From Aurelia coerulea (Eukaryota > Cnidaria > Scyphozoa > Semaeostomeae > Ulmaridae): a stretch of 64,000 bases of DNA. Location: assembly GCA_039566865.1 (NCBI GenBank), contig CM076959.1, positions 17,220,501-17,284,500 of the forward strand, written 5' to 3'. Every line of letters begins with the position of its first letter. The first letter of the stretch is position 1. The translations under genes were made by a program, and so were the position numbers. The notes beneath the pieces were generated by a model that did no database searches, was not told where the DNA came from, and was given only the letters and a program-made list of their open reading frames with translations. This document shows positions 1-10,294 of this stretch, piece by piece.

Positions 1-96
1 ATCAAAAATGGACCAGGTGAACGAATTTTAACAAATGAAAGAGAATCGATAATTTACGGCACATTCTACGTTATTGGATTTGCAGCATCGCTTGAT

Positions 97-545
97 ATCG
101 TTTGTCAAAATGTTTAGAGTTTTAGAAGACTGCAGATTTGAGAAGGAAAAGATTGACTTGGTATAACGTTTAATCATTTTCGAAATCATTCGATTGTGAG
201 GTATAAGGGGACACTATTTTAGAGGACGCTACGTGTCTTGGCTGTGCGCAGCTCAACAGTCCTGTGATATTTGTAGCATTGCCTGAAAAGGTTTGTCAAC
301 AGACTGCAGAATGGAAAGATTGACTTAGTATAACGTTTAAGCATTTGCAAAACAATTGGATTGTGAGGTACAAGGGGACACTATTTTAGAGGACGCTTCG
401 TGTCTTGACTGTGCGCAGCTCAACAGTCCTGTGATATTTGTAGCATCGCCTGAAATAATTTGTCAGCAGACTGTAGATTCGAGAATGGACCGATTGACTT
501 ACTCTAAAAATTAAGCATCGTTGCAAAATAATTGGATTTTCTGGC
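97..545. repeat. Tandem repeat, about 170-bp unit, three copies
   Basis: The block containing GATTGTGAGGT, then AGGGGACACTATTTTAGAGG, then CAACAGTCCTGTGATATTTG occurs at about 192 and again at about 359, a spacing of 167 bp. A third, more diverged start of the unit (GATTCGAGAATGG, GATTGACTTA) lies near 478. Copies 1 and 2 are nearly identical, which suggests recent duplication. No coding potential is seen. Confidence 0.85.
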
Positions 546-879
546 TTGTGGCCTCCCATGGATTCTGCAAAACCGATACCAATTTAATTCTCCAAAATCA
601 AACTTCATTATTTCAAGGATCTTGTGGACAGCATTTTTAACTCTTTGACGAATAAACATTAAAAGGATCTCACAAAATTTGACCTTGTGAATTGAAAATT
701 GGTTGCGGATTATTGATTTACGCGGCAAAAGATTATTTTCTAAGACATGCTAATATCTGAAGATTGGGTTGGCTGAAAGCACGGAGCAGATTTTGTAGAG
801 AATGGTTTCAAGAAGGAGATTGGAAGGAGCTAGAGTTGGGGGCTGATGTTTTCTCTACACTTTTCCATGTCAGACCATA

Positions 880-1600
880 GTTCGTCAATTCAGCGTTGAA
901 GAACAGTCACTATGAAGCTCTGTATTATGCGTGGGGTGCTTTAATATCAAAATATATCGTTGATCAATATAAAGTTGAACGTTCTGGAAAGAGCTGAGAA
1001 GTTGGTGGAAGGCGCGAAAGACGATAACTTGTCGGTCTGTTTTTACTGCAGTTTTCACCTTCATATTTTGGCTAGTTCGTCAATTCAGCGTTGAACAGCA
1101 ATGGGTACAAAACTCTGTATTATTTGAAAATCCTTTATTAATATCAAGATATTTCGTTGATTAATATAAAGTTGAACGTTCTGGAAAGAGCTGAGAAGTT
1201 AGTGGAATGCGTGAAAGACGATAACTTGTCGCTCTGTTTTTATGGGAGTTTTCATCTTCATATTTTGGCTTGTTCGTCAATTCAGCGTTGAACAGCAATG
1301 GGTACAAAGCTCTGTATTATTTGAAAATCCTTTAATATCAAAATATATCGTTGATCAATATAAAGTTGAACGTTCTGGAAAGAGCTGAGAAGTTGGTGGA
1401 AGGCGTGAAGGACGATAACTTGTCGATGTGTTTTCACTGCAGTTTTCATCTTCAAAATGATTATTTGTCAATCCAGCAATGAGCAGCAATGGGCACAGAA
1501 CTCTGTATTATTTGAAAATGTTTTAATAAACAAAGATTTTTATGGTCAATATCAAGTCGCAAGTTGTTGAAAAGCAGGGAAGTAAGTGGAGGGCAAGAAG
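880..1600. repeat. Tandem repeat, about 195-bp unit, four copies
   Basis: The phrase GTTCGTCAATTCAGCGTTGA recurs at about 880, 1074 and 1271, and a diverged form (TTTGTCAATCCAGCAATGAG) occurs at about 1464. Each is followed by a conserved stretch (CTCTGTATTAT, then ATATAAAGTTGAACGTTCTG, GAGCTGAGAAGTT, ACGATAACTTGTCG). The periods are 193-198 bp, and the last copy is the most decayed. No open frame runs through the array. Confidence 0.9.
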
Positions 1601-1985
1601 AACTAGAGTTTGCTTGGAGATACAGGCATTCATTCGACAGTTTTTCAATACGATACTCTTCACTTGGAACTTAAAGAAGACCGTTTATGGAGCTCAATTT
1701 TGCAATGCTTTGAAATAATAAACAGAGCCACAATATCGTATATTCTTTGCAACGTGCTGTCGAAGCAGTCGATGGATTACCTGTACATTTTGTAGCTTGT
1801 TGGTCATCTGCTGCTATTTGTCGTCAGAAGCTGAAACCATGCTGAAACTTAATCAGATAAAGAACGAGATGAAATTTTATTGCATAAACATGGGCTTCAA
1901 TCAGCTGAGATGTATCGTTTTGCAAGAAATTGATACAACAGAGTGTTTATTGCAAGATAAGAGACAAGGTACATGGTTTTCAGCT

Positions 1986-2395
1986 TACTGTTGGAGTAGT
2001 TGAATAGCGTCATCCTTTAGCTGGCCAGCAAGCGCATCATCCATATAAGATTTCCACGCATACCGCGATATTGAACATATATAGAGCTAGATAAAGCTAC
2101 GTTCAAAATTTCACAACGAAGCAGACTAATTGCAATTTGCTATCGGAGTAGTTTCATAGTTATCCTTAGATGGGCCAGCAATCTTGTCATCCACATAAAA
2201 ATCCGACGGATACCGTAACGTTGAGCATTTATAAAAGCAAGATGAAAATGTGTTAAAAATTTCACAACGAAGCAGATTAATTGCAACTTGCTGTGGGAGT
2301 AGTTTCATAGTTATCCTTAGATGAGCCAGCAATCTTGTCTTCCACATAAAATCCGACGGATACCATTACATTTGAGTATTTATATACAAGCTAGG
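1986..2395. repeat. Tandem repeat, about 153-bp unit, three copies
   Basis: GGAGTAGTT(T)CATAG followed by TTATCCTTAGATG, CCAGCAATCTTGTC and CCACATAAAA recurs at about 1991, 2145 and 2297. Copies 2 and 3 are close to each other and copy 1 is diverged. The array ends about 300 bp before the start codon of the downstream gene. Nothing else is recognised between 2395 and 2688. Confidence 0.88.
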
Positions 2396-2688
2396 TGTTC
2401 AAGATGTAATGAAGTTACTTTCAGATCCTCGAACATTGACTGTTGTCTATGCACAGTAGTGATATAGCATATCACGCGGCGTAATGTCATAGAGAAGTTT
2501 TCAAGGCTTTGTGATGAAACGATTAATGCTGAAGTTGAGACCAAACACAGACATGTAGGTGAGTTAGAGCTTCTTCCAACGTTCACCTTTGAGTTTTCCT
2601 ACATTTCAAACTCCTCCTTTGGTTAATACATACAGTCTGCATATTGTCTGCTGAAGTACCAAGAGCTATGTATACAGATGTGTAATTG

Positions 2689-4745
2689 ATGGCTGGTCGC
2701 AAACTAGTTCGCCTCAAAGCAAAGTCAACGCGTTCATTAAAATCCAGCGAACGAACTATAAAGCAAAGTCATCCGCTATTACACTTATCAGACCAGGATC
2801 CACAAACAGAATTTCTTGATGATACAGAAGAAACGGGAGTCGAATGTTTGGACCGATTCTGGTCCGGAGTTTACAAGCGAGATTCCGCAAAATATTCATC
2901 ACCCAAAAAGGCTTGTAAGATTATACGAAGCATACAGGAGAACGACACGAGGAGTTACGTACATGATAAAGTGAAATTGCATGATGGTAAATTACTGTCT
3001 GAGATGTTTTCAAATTATATCAAAGGTGCGAAAGCTATTCTTGATAATTACATGAAGCAGGATTTTGTATCTGGTAGTTCCAGGAGATGGTTTTTAGACG
3101 GTGAAAGCAAGGAGGGTGATGATGAAGATATAGCAGGGAGGGATTTCGCTGAGTTTCTTGCTAGAAAGGATCTTGCAAAGCTACCGAAGCATCATACGAA
3201 GGACAAAGGGAAGCCATTATATGGCTTTAGCTCGTCGAAGGCTGACCCAGTCTTGGCCTTTCGTAATGGAGATACAGGGCCTAGTTTGAGAAGGGCAGAG
3301 GCTCAAGAAACACTTCGTGTTGCAAAGAAAGCTGTACGTTTCAAGAGACCGAGCAGCAGTGTTCTTGATCTATTATCGGTCATCAGTAGTGAAGATGAGC
3401 GAGCACAAACGAAAAGTGAAGAACAAAACGCAAATCATGAAGCCTTTGAACAAACAAAATTGACAGACAGTTTCATTAATAAAGAAGTCAGTGTGCACCC
3501 CAAAGAGACCAGTTTACCTGTTGTACAGAAGTATAAACTTGATGATAGGCCCATACCGAGAGTAGATAGCCTTAGGGCCTTTGAACAAACAAATTGACAG
3601 ATAGTTCCATTAATAAAGAAGTCAGTGTGCACCCCAAAGAGACCAGTTTACCTGTTGTACAGAAGTATAAACTTGATGATAGGCCCATACCGAGAGTAGA
3701 TAGCCTTAGGGCCAGCAGAGGGCTAGCAAGCTATCAGAATAAGGGTTTTGAGTCTGCAATTGGGACTGTTTCTAACGGACTGATATCGAAAGCAAATGAA
3801 AATCACACAAACAGAAGAGTGCGAAAGACTAAGCGAGTCAGAAATGATCGCCCTGTTGGTCGTCAGGATCCTATCACAGGAAGAAACAATAACTTTAATT
3901 CGGCAGGAGGAGATCTTTCTAGCAACAAAACAACGACTAAACTTACTGGTAACGACAGTCAAAGAAGAGCATTACGGAAATGCCAAGTCAGAAGTGGCCG
4001 AAAAGCTTCATTAGCCAAAATTAGTATTGGCTTATCTTTAAACAGTGGAAAGCAGAGTTCATCTCCTCTACCAGCGAAAACCATGGAGACTAATACATCC
4101 ACTTCTAGTTCGGTGAATGTTTCAAGTAAGCCTCTGAAAAGTGAAAAAGGAAGAGAAATGCCAACTCATTCTAAGACAGAGCAATATGACATACCCTTCG
4201 ATAAAACTAATGATGAACAAGCGCCAAAGAGCGAGGCTGCGACCTCAAAAGAGGCAAAGCCGCATGGTCCGAACAAATGGAACAAAACTTTACGCATCAT
4301 GAAAGACGTCAGCCTCTCTTCTACGCAGCATCGATCCTGGGAAGAGGCTGACTATTCAAAGTTGTCTAAGTTGTTGAGTGTACCAATGGCAAAATTGGCC
4401 ACGAAAAGCCACACATTGTTGAGAAACGATACTGATTTGCCAATTGATGAAATGCATAAAGACTCTGTTGTGCCGGAGAGGGCGACTGGGACTTCAGACA
4501 GAAGTCATGATAAGGGCGTATCCTCCTCAGTGATGAAAGCTGGGAAGACTACTGTCTTAGAGACAAGTCTAAAGAAACCTGTTTTGCTTCAAAGACCTAC
4601 ACTGAAGAAGTATGACTCACTTGGGGTCGGGAAGACAGCAGAAGTAACAAAGCTTAGTCAGTTTGTACGATATGAATTTGACATCCCGGATGATCTTGAT
4701 GCTAATTTAGAACATCTTAGTCTGCATGGATATCTTCATGGTTAG
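2689..4745 (+). pseudogene. Unrecognised intronless protein-coding region, broken by one frameshift
   Basis: I do not recognise this gene. An open frame starts at ATG 2689 (protein begins MAGRKLVRLK) and stops at 3597. A second frame, offset by one base, carries the same protein on to TAG 4745. Both parts are Lys/Ser/Arg-rich and probably largely disordered. The first about 120 residues look the most ordered (VECLDRFWSGVYKRDSAKY, then KACKIIRSIQENDTRSYVHD). The C terminus is also ordered-looking (LSQFVRYEFDIPDDLDANL, ending LHGYLHG). The break is inside a tandem copy of 45 codons: copy 1 is 3442-3576 and copy 2 starts at 3577 with AAAA reduced to AAA. Restoring that base would give about 685 residues. 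The frame is otherwise long and clean, so this is either a young pseudogene or, more likely, an assembly or base-call error at a duplicated allele. AATAAA at 4890 could be its poly(A) signal. No intron is visible. A chromatin or meiosis role would be guesswork. Confidence 0.7.
3442..3710 (+). repeat. In-frame 135-bp tandem duplication inside the coding region
   Basis: 3442-3576 and 3577-3710 are near-identical. Both begin GCCTTTGAACAAACAAA and end with the codons for RVDSLR. The unit is 45 codons long, so duplication alone would keep the frame. Copy 2 has one A fewer in the AAAATTG run and two further substitutions (GACAGT to GATAGT, TTTC to TTCC). The missing A shifts the frame. Confidence 0.95.
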
Positions 4746-5030
4746 TCGTCCCTAAATCCAAATGACTCTTATCCCTAAACCGTCCCTAAATCCAAATGAC
4801 TCTGGTGCCTAAATTGTCCCGAAATGACCCCGAAATCTCTCTGCCCTAAAATCATATTTCTGCTAGCCTGTGTACCAGACTCCAGACAAAATAAAGTTAC
4901 TTTTTGTAATGGTCTGGAACACAAGCTAATTTCTACGTGCTTAGAAGAAACTGGTCCATAAATCGTCCGGAAATTATTTGTCCCTAAATAAATCTGAAGT
5001 GCATTCAAAATTGTCCCTAAACTTTCATTA
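4746..5030. repeat. Degenerate CCCTAAA-rich repeats after the stop codon
   Basis: GTCCCTAAATCCAAATGACT occurs twice 33-34 bp apart (about 4749 and 4782). It is followed by decaying versions (GTGCCTAAAT, GTCCCGAAATGAC, GTCCCTAAATAAA). This lies in the presumed 3' untranslated region of the preceding gene. Confidence 0.7.
4890..4895 (+). promoter_or_regulatory. Candidate poly(A) signal AATAAA
   Basis: AATAAA lies 145 bp downstream of the stop at 4745. It is the first canonical hexamer after that gene on the plus strand. No other 3'-end evidence is available. Confidence 0.45.
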
Positions 5031-5197
5031 AATGCATGCGATTTCTGTGAATTGGAGGTTTATTATCGCTACATAAAACTCGCCTGAATTATTGGAAGCC
5101 TGGGCCAATAATTTCAGCCTCTCGCACGTCGTTCGGACTTCGGTATACTGTAATAATAATCGATGAGGTTTGGTTGGAACATCGTTGAAAAAATGTA

Positions 5198-5773
5198 CCG
5201 GGTGTCCCACAATGATGTATTATCATTTTATTGCTTTTATGTCCATAACCGATGAACCGATTTTCAAAAACTTTATTTTATCCGATTGCCGAAAGGCAAA
5301 ATTGTATTCGAGGATGTTGGTTGTGGTTTAGGCCGGTGTCTTCATGCTGAAAAGAAGATCGATAAACCTGCTCAAATTCAAGCCTTATATGGCTTGAAAA
5401 AGAAACGGCCTACTTTCCCAGTCAATATTTTAGATGTGATGCAAAAGGCTGAACTTATATGTCGTTCAGAGAATACATGTCGTTCAGAGAATACGAATTG
5501 AGGTAATTCTGAGTTCAGAGAATACGAATAGGAGTTCAGCCTTTCGTATGTATCACATCTAAGATGTTGATTCTCGTGCCATCTAAGGATCGAATTTGAG
5601 CAGGTTTATCGATCTTCTTTCGGCATGAAAACGCCGTGGTAAAACCACAACCAACATCTTCAAATGCAATTTAGCCTTTAGGCAATCGAATAAAGCAAAG
5701 TTTTTGAAAATCGGTTCATTGGTTATGGACATGCAAGCAATCAAACGATAATACATCATTTTGGGACACCCGG
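5198..5773. mobile_element. Foldback DNA transposon, CCGGGTG family, 576 bp
   Basis: The left end is TA|CCGGGTGTCCCACAATG and the right end is CATTTTGGGACACCCGG. The inversion continues deep inside: the left arm with CCGATTTTCAAAAACTTTAT and AGGATGTTGGTTGTGGTTTA is matched in reverse complement by AAACCACAACCAACATCTTC and AAAGTTTTTGAAAATCGG. The left end has TA and the right flank is TC. Three other elements in the window share the CCGGGTG ends and TA flanks. A TA target fits the Tc1/mariner superfamily, but there is no transposase here, so the class is inferred. Confidence 0.85.
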
Positions 5774-6775
5774 TCTTAGACCACATTTACACTGTAACGG
5801 TACAGTTTTGATCCGCGATAGAATTGTTACAGTTTAGAGAAGCTCAAGAAAATTGATTTTATCCTATGTGGGTGTTAGAAATTAAGTTGCCAATAGCATG
5901 CATGGTTAGCCAAGAAATTGTTTTTTAAGTTTGCAATAACATTTAGCATACACCGTGTTTCCGTTACTGTGTGAGCAAGATTTCGTCCCAAAAAGCAAAA
6001 ATTGGCAACTTTTCTGAGGTGCAAGGTGAAATGTGTTTCTCTTGCAGCAAGGTGAAATGTGTTTCTCTTGCAGTAACGGGAACAATGTGTCACTGTGTGA
6101 GTAAGATTTCGAGGCAACGACGGAAAATTTGCCATATTTTTTTGTGATGAAAGGAAAATCTTCACGAGGGGCGGACTGGCTGCAAAATTAGGGCCCGGGC
6201 CATTTTGTAGGAAAAAGGCCCCAATAGTACCGCAGCAGGTGAGCGAAACAAGCAGAGAAATCATGGGGTCTTGGAATACTTACCTGGACAGCGAAAATAT
6301 TTTGTCGTCAAATTTTCAGTGATTCAAAAGGGGAACGAACAAACGGCACTGTATTTCGCTATTTCTATCTCAGTAGAATCTTTTCATGATTAATAAATTT
6401 CCATAATATTATCGGAGAGCTCCTCAGAAATGGTTCAAATGCAATCAAACAGGTTCCAGTCAATAGAAAATAAGCTCGTGTCAGTCAGTGGCGGCGCCAA
6501 CCGAAAATTTGGCGTGACCACATTATTTTGCTCCAGAAATGCCCTTTTTTCGTAAGGGAATGACCTTTTTGCCATCAAAGCCCAATCTAGCTACCTAGCC
6601 CATCCCTCAATCCTCTCTTGATAGGATTGGACGAATTTCCTACCTCAATTTGTGCCATAGCACTGCCAAAGAGTCAAGCGATCCTTGACGAGGATGACTG
6701 GAAAAAGATGTACAACAAATACCGGGTGAGTCAATAAGAAGAATCCCCGTTTGAAAGGTCATGCCTCCCTGAATA

Positions 6776-7200
6776 TCAAGAGGATGGTATCAGCAAATTG
6801 GTATCATCCATCAGAATTTTGGATTTACAGCGCACGGCTTGTTTCTTCAACCTGTCTCTGGTAGCAGACAATTGCTTAAAATCTTTTGTCAACCAGGGAC
6901 TAAACTTTTCGGAAACACGCCTATTACGTACTGGTTTATGTTTTTCAAGTATCAGTGAAAACCATTCGATACAATACCCTTCCAGTCAACAAGAAGTAAA
7001 TCATTTATAAATTCGTCATGATAGAAGCGTTTTAGTTGTCTTGTGGTAATATTTTTGTCCTGTTTTTTCGAAGCCCACGGAACTTTCTTACACAGTATAC
7101 CTTGTAGTGATCACTGACACTTGTTTCATGCACACCAGAAAAGTTACTATGTTCGATTTGTTAGTTGTGGCAATGTGATCTATTAAAGTTGGTATAAATT
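6776..7200 (-). pseudogene. Non-LTR retrotransposon fragment: end of AP-like endonuclease plus linker
   Basis: Read on the minus strand from about 7200 down to 6776, with several frame changes. The translation contains TLIDHIATTNKSNIV, then SGVHETSVSDHYKVYCVRKF, and later SPWLTKDFKQLSATRDRLKK. The TLIDH and SDHYxVYC blocks are the closing motifs of the endonuclease/exonuclease/phosphatase domain of CR1/L2/RTE-like LINEs. SPWLTKxxxxLxxxRDxLKK is the usual linker before reverse transcriptase. Frameshifts and stops show the copy is dead. The RT part is absent. Confidence 0.85.
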
Positions 7201-7279
7201 AGTTCACATTATTGTAATAATGTAATGTAGAACTAGAGCCGTAAATTAACCAAGTTTAAATAAATTGATAAATAAAAAC

Positions 7280-9018
7280 AAATTCCGCCGGAGGAAGGAA
7301 AACAAATTCTACCTGAGGAAGAAAAACAAATTCTACCTGAGGAAGAAAAACAAATTCTACCGGAGGAAGAAAAACAAATTCTACCTGAGGAAGAAAAACA
7401 AATTCTACCTGAGGAAGAAAAATAAATTCTACCGGGGGAAGAAAAACAAATTCTACCGGAGGAAGAAAAATAAATTCTACCTGAGGAAGAAAAACAAATT
7501 CTACCGGAGGAAGAAAAACAAATTCTACCTGAGGAAGAAAAACAAATTCTACCGGAGGAAGAAAAACAAATTCTACCGGAGGAAGAAAAACAAATTCTAC
7601 CGGAGGAAGAAAAACAAATTCTACCGGAGGAAGAAAAATAAATTCTACCTGAGGAAGAAAAACAAATTCTACCTGAGGAAGAAAAACAAATTCTACCGGA
7701 GGAAGAAAAATAAATTCTACCTGAGGAAGAAAAACAAATTCTACCGGAGGAAGAAACAAATTCTACCGGAGGAAGAAAAATAAATTCTACCGGAGGAAGA
7801 AAAACAAATTCTACCTGAGGAAGAAAAGCAAATTCTACCGGAGGAAGAAAAACAAATTCTACCTGAGGAAGAAAAGCAAATTCTACCGGAGGAAGAAAAA
7901 CAAATTCTACCGGAGGAAGAAAAACAAATTCTACCTGAGGAAGAAAAATAAATTCTACCGGGGGAAGAAAAACAAATTCTACCGGGGAAAGAAAAGTAAA
8001 TTCTACCAGGGGAAGAAAAACAAATTCTACCGGTGGAAGAAAAACAAATTCTCCCTGAGGAAGAAAAACAAATTCTACCGGAGGAAGAAAAACAAATTCT
8101 ACCGGAGGAAGAAAAACAAATTCTACCGGAGGAAGAAAAACAAATTCTACCGGAGGAAGAAAAATAAATTCTACCTGAGGAAGAAAAACAAATTCTACCG
8201 GAGGAAGAAAAACAAATTCTACCGGAGGAAGAAAAACAAATTCTACCGGAGGAAGAAAAACAAATTCTACCTGAGGAAGAAAAGCAAATTCTACCGGAGG
8301 AAGAAAAACAAATTCTACCTGAGGAAGAAAAGCAAATTCTACCGGAGGAAGAAAAACAAATTCTACCGGAGGAAGAAAAACAAATTCTACCGGAGGAAGA
8401 AAAACAAATTCTACCTGAGGAAGAAAAACAAATTCTACCGGAGGAAGAAAAACAAATTCTACCTGAGGAAGAAAAACAAATTCTACCGGAGGAAGAAAAA
8501 CAAATTCTACCTGAGGAAGAAAAACAAATTCTACCGGAGGAAGAAAAACAAATTCTACCTGAGGAAGAAAAACAAATTCTACCGGAGGAAGAAAAATAAA
8601 TTCTACCGGGGGAAGAAAAACAAATTCTACCGGAGGAAGAAAAACAAATTCTACCTGAGGAAGAAAAACAAATTCTACCGGAGGAAGAAAACAAATTCTT
8701 CCTGAAGAAGAAAAAAATAAATTCTACCGGAGGAAGAAAACAAATTCTACCTGAGGAAGAAAAATAAATTCTACCGGGGGAAGAAAAACAAATTCTACCT
8801 GAGGAAGAAAAACCAATTCTACCGGAGGAAGAAAAACAAATTCTACCTGAGGAAGAAAAACAAGTTCTTCCTGAGGAAGAAAACAAATTCTACCGGAGGA
8901 AGAAAAACAAATTCTACCGGAGGATGAAAAACAAATTCTACCGGGGGAAGAAAAACACATTCTACCTGAGGAAGAAAAGCAAATTCTACCCGAGGAAGAA
9001 AAACAAATTCTACCCGAG
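7280..9018. repeat. 24-bp minisatellite, about 72 copies
   Basis: The unit is AAATTCTACCGGAGGAAGAAAAAC with common variants: CCGG or CCTG, AAAAC or AAAAT, AAAA or AAAG, and occasional GGGG. Because 24 is a multiple of three, several frames stay open on both strands (KFYRRKKN on plus; FLPPVEFV and SSGRICFS on minus). A two-base loss near 7750 shifts register. I treat the open frames as a by-product of the repeat and not as genes. A 23-bp relative is at 43181-43282. Confidence 0.97.
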
Positions 9019-9290
9019 GAATATGCATGAATACATGTGAGTGTCATCATTTTCAGGAAGGAAAAGCAAGGAAAATTTGCTCAATGTTTTCAGTCGTTTT
9101 TGCAGATGTTTGGAATAGGCTTTCTGCAGAATATCTTCCATATCCGCGGGCAGGAATGGCTGAATAAAGCCGGGTGAATTACTCAACCTAATTGAACATA
9201 TCGGCAATGAGACAAAACAGTTTTCAATATTATTGCTTTGATATTCAGGGAGCAATGGCTTTCCAGACTTTCTTTTTTTGACTCACCCGG

Positions 9291-10294
9291 TATATGTCTG
9301 TACAATTAATGTAAAGCTTACAACAGTCTACTTTGTCACCAATAAAGGTCAATAAGCCTCCGAAATTCTCTCGACACACATCTGTGAAAATTCATCAATT
9401 ATTTTCATTAATTCCCTTCAATATTCTTTGCTCTTTGTTAATAGCACCAAAGCCTTGAATTCCTTTTCGCCCTACTTGCTCCCACTGCAAACTCTTTTTT
9501 ATCTTTAACAATAACAGAGAAGCATCCTGTCACACTTCGCATGTGCATCAGAAAAGGGTCCACAACATAACAGTGCTACATTTACTAATAGGACCAGTGG
9601 GCCCTTGGCTCAGAGTATTTCGTGCATATATAGGCGGGGCCTCATAGCTTTGGAAAATTAAATGCTGCTTAAAGTATTTATTTACTTGTGCATTATTTCT
9701 ATCCATCGCCATCTTGATCTGACCTAAAGACTCTTTACGTTGGTACCCATTGAGGTAGAGTCAAACTCAAAAATGATTTTCGTCACATTAATGTGACGCT
9801 ATTTTTCACGAATCAAAGTGCGCATGGGGCTCCGAATAGGTAACTGTGCCCATCAGTAATGCTGTATGAATGAGATTGTCTTGAATAACAACTGATGAAG
9901 CCAGACACCGAGAAAACCTTATTGTGTAGTGGCTGATAAAGAGGGTCCCAACCAAGCTAGTTGAATTGCCTTTTCATAGTAAAATCAAATTGAAAAAATT
10001 ATTTTTGGATATTTTTGAGAGGGCCCACCGGGCGATCGCCCGGTAGCCCGACTGGTCAGTCCGCCTCTCACGTGCAGTAACAGGAACGGTGTATACACCT
10101 TTGGTATAATATTTTGTAGAGATCAAACGTTTGCAAATTTTTTACAAACACGTGCATATTACATACGCATTTTTCTATCAAAATGGACAAGATGAAATGA
10201 AACTGTGCACCACATATAAGGGTTCACATAAATGTTGATTTCCTGGCAATTTCACACATTGGAGCAATTAGATTCCGCAAAGAAAAACACAATC
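9291..10294. other. Gene-free stretch with remnants of mobile DNA
   Basis: No gene is supported. 10027-10044 is a perfect 18-bp palindrome (ACCGGGCGATCGCCCGGT). AGTAACAGGAACGGTGTATA at about 10078 is the reverse-complement counterpart of ATACACCGTGTTTCCGTTAC at about 5948, and a GGCGGACTG block is likewise mirrored at about 6170 and 10060. These may mark the two ends of an older 4.1-kb insertion that encloses the composite element. Confidence 0.5.

Larger units (their letters stand above)
6722..9290. mobile_element. Composite TIR element (CCGGGTGAGTCA ends) carrying a LINE fragment and a minisatellite
   Basis: The left end is TA|CCGGGTGAGTCAATAAGAA and the right end is TTTTTTTGACTCACCCGG|TA, so the ends are inverted and flanked by TA. 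The 2569-bp interior holds an old LINE endonuclease-linker fragment on the minus strand, then 1.75 kb of 24-bp minisatellite, then about 260 bp of unrecognised sequence. No transposase frame was found. It is either a non-autonomous TA-targeting element that has swallowed other DNA, or one that was later invaded by it. Confidence 0.75.

Noticed and set aside
4746..5030. CCCTAAA words resembling plant-type telomere repeats
   Set aside because: They are spaced within a 33-34 bp unit rather than tandem, and decay quickly. This is an ordinary tandem repeat.
7265..9050. Long open frames of 108-381 codons on both strands
   Set aside because: They are produced by a 24-bp repeat whose length is a multiple of three. 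Frames are open in both directions and shift where the repeat slips. No start context or homology supports a gene.
9294..9540. Minus-strand stretch suspected to be the upstream half of the LINE endonuclease
   Set aside because: The translation has scattered plausible words but no catalytic motif, and stops occur in all frames, so I could not support it.
5945..10103. Possible 4.1-kb outer transposon with ATACACCGT ends
   Set aside because: The inverted ends are short and imperfect, and the left end has an internal near-copy. No target duplication was found.
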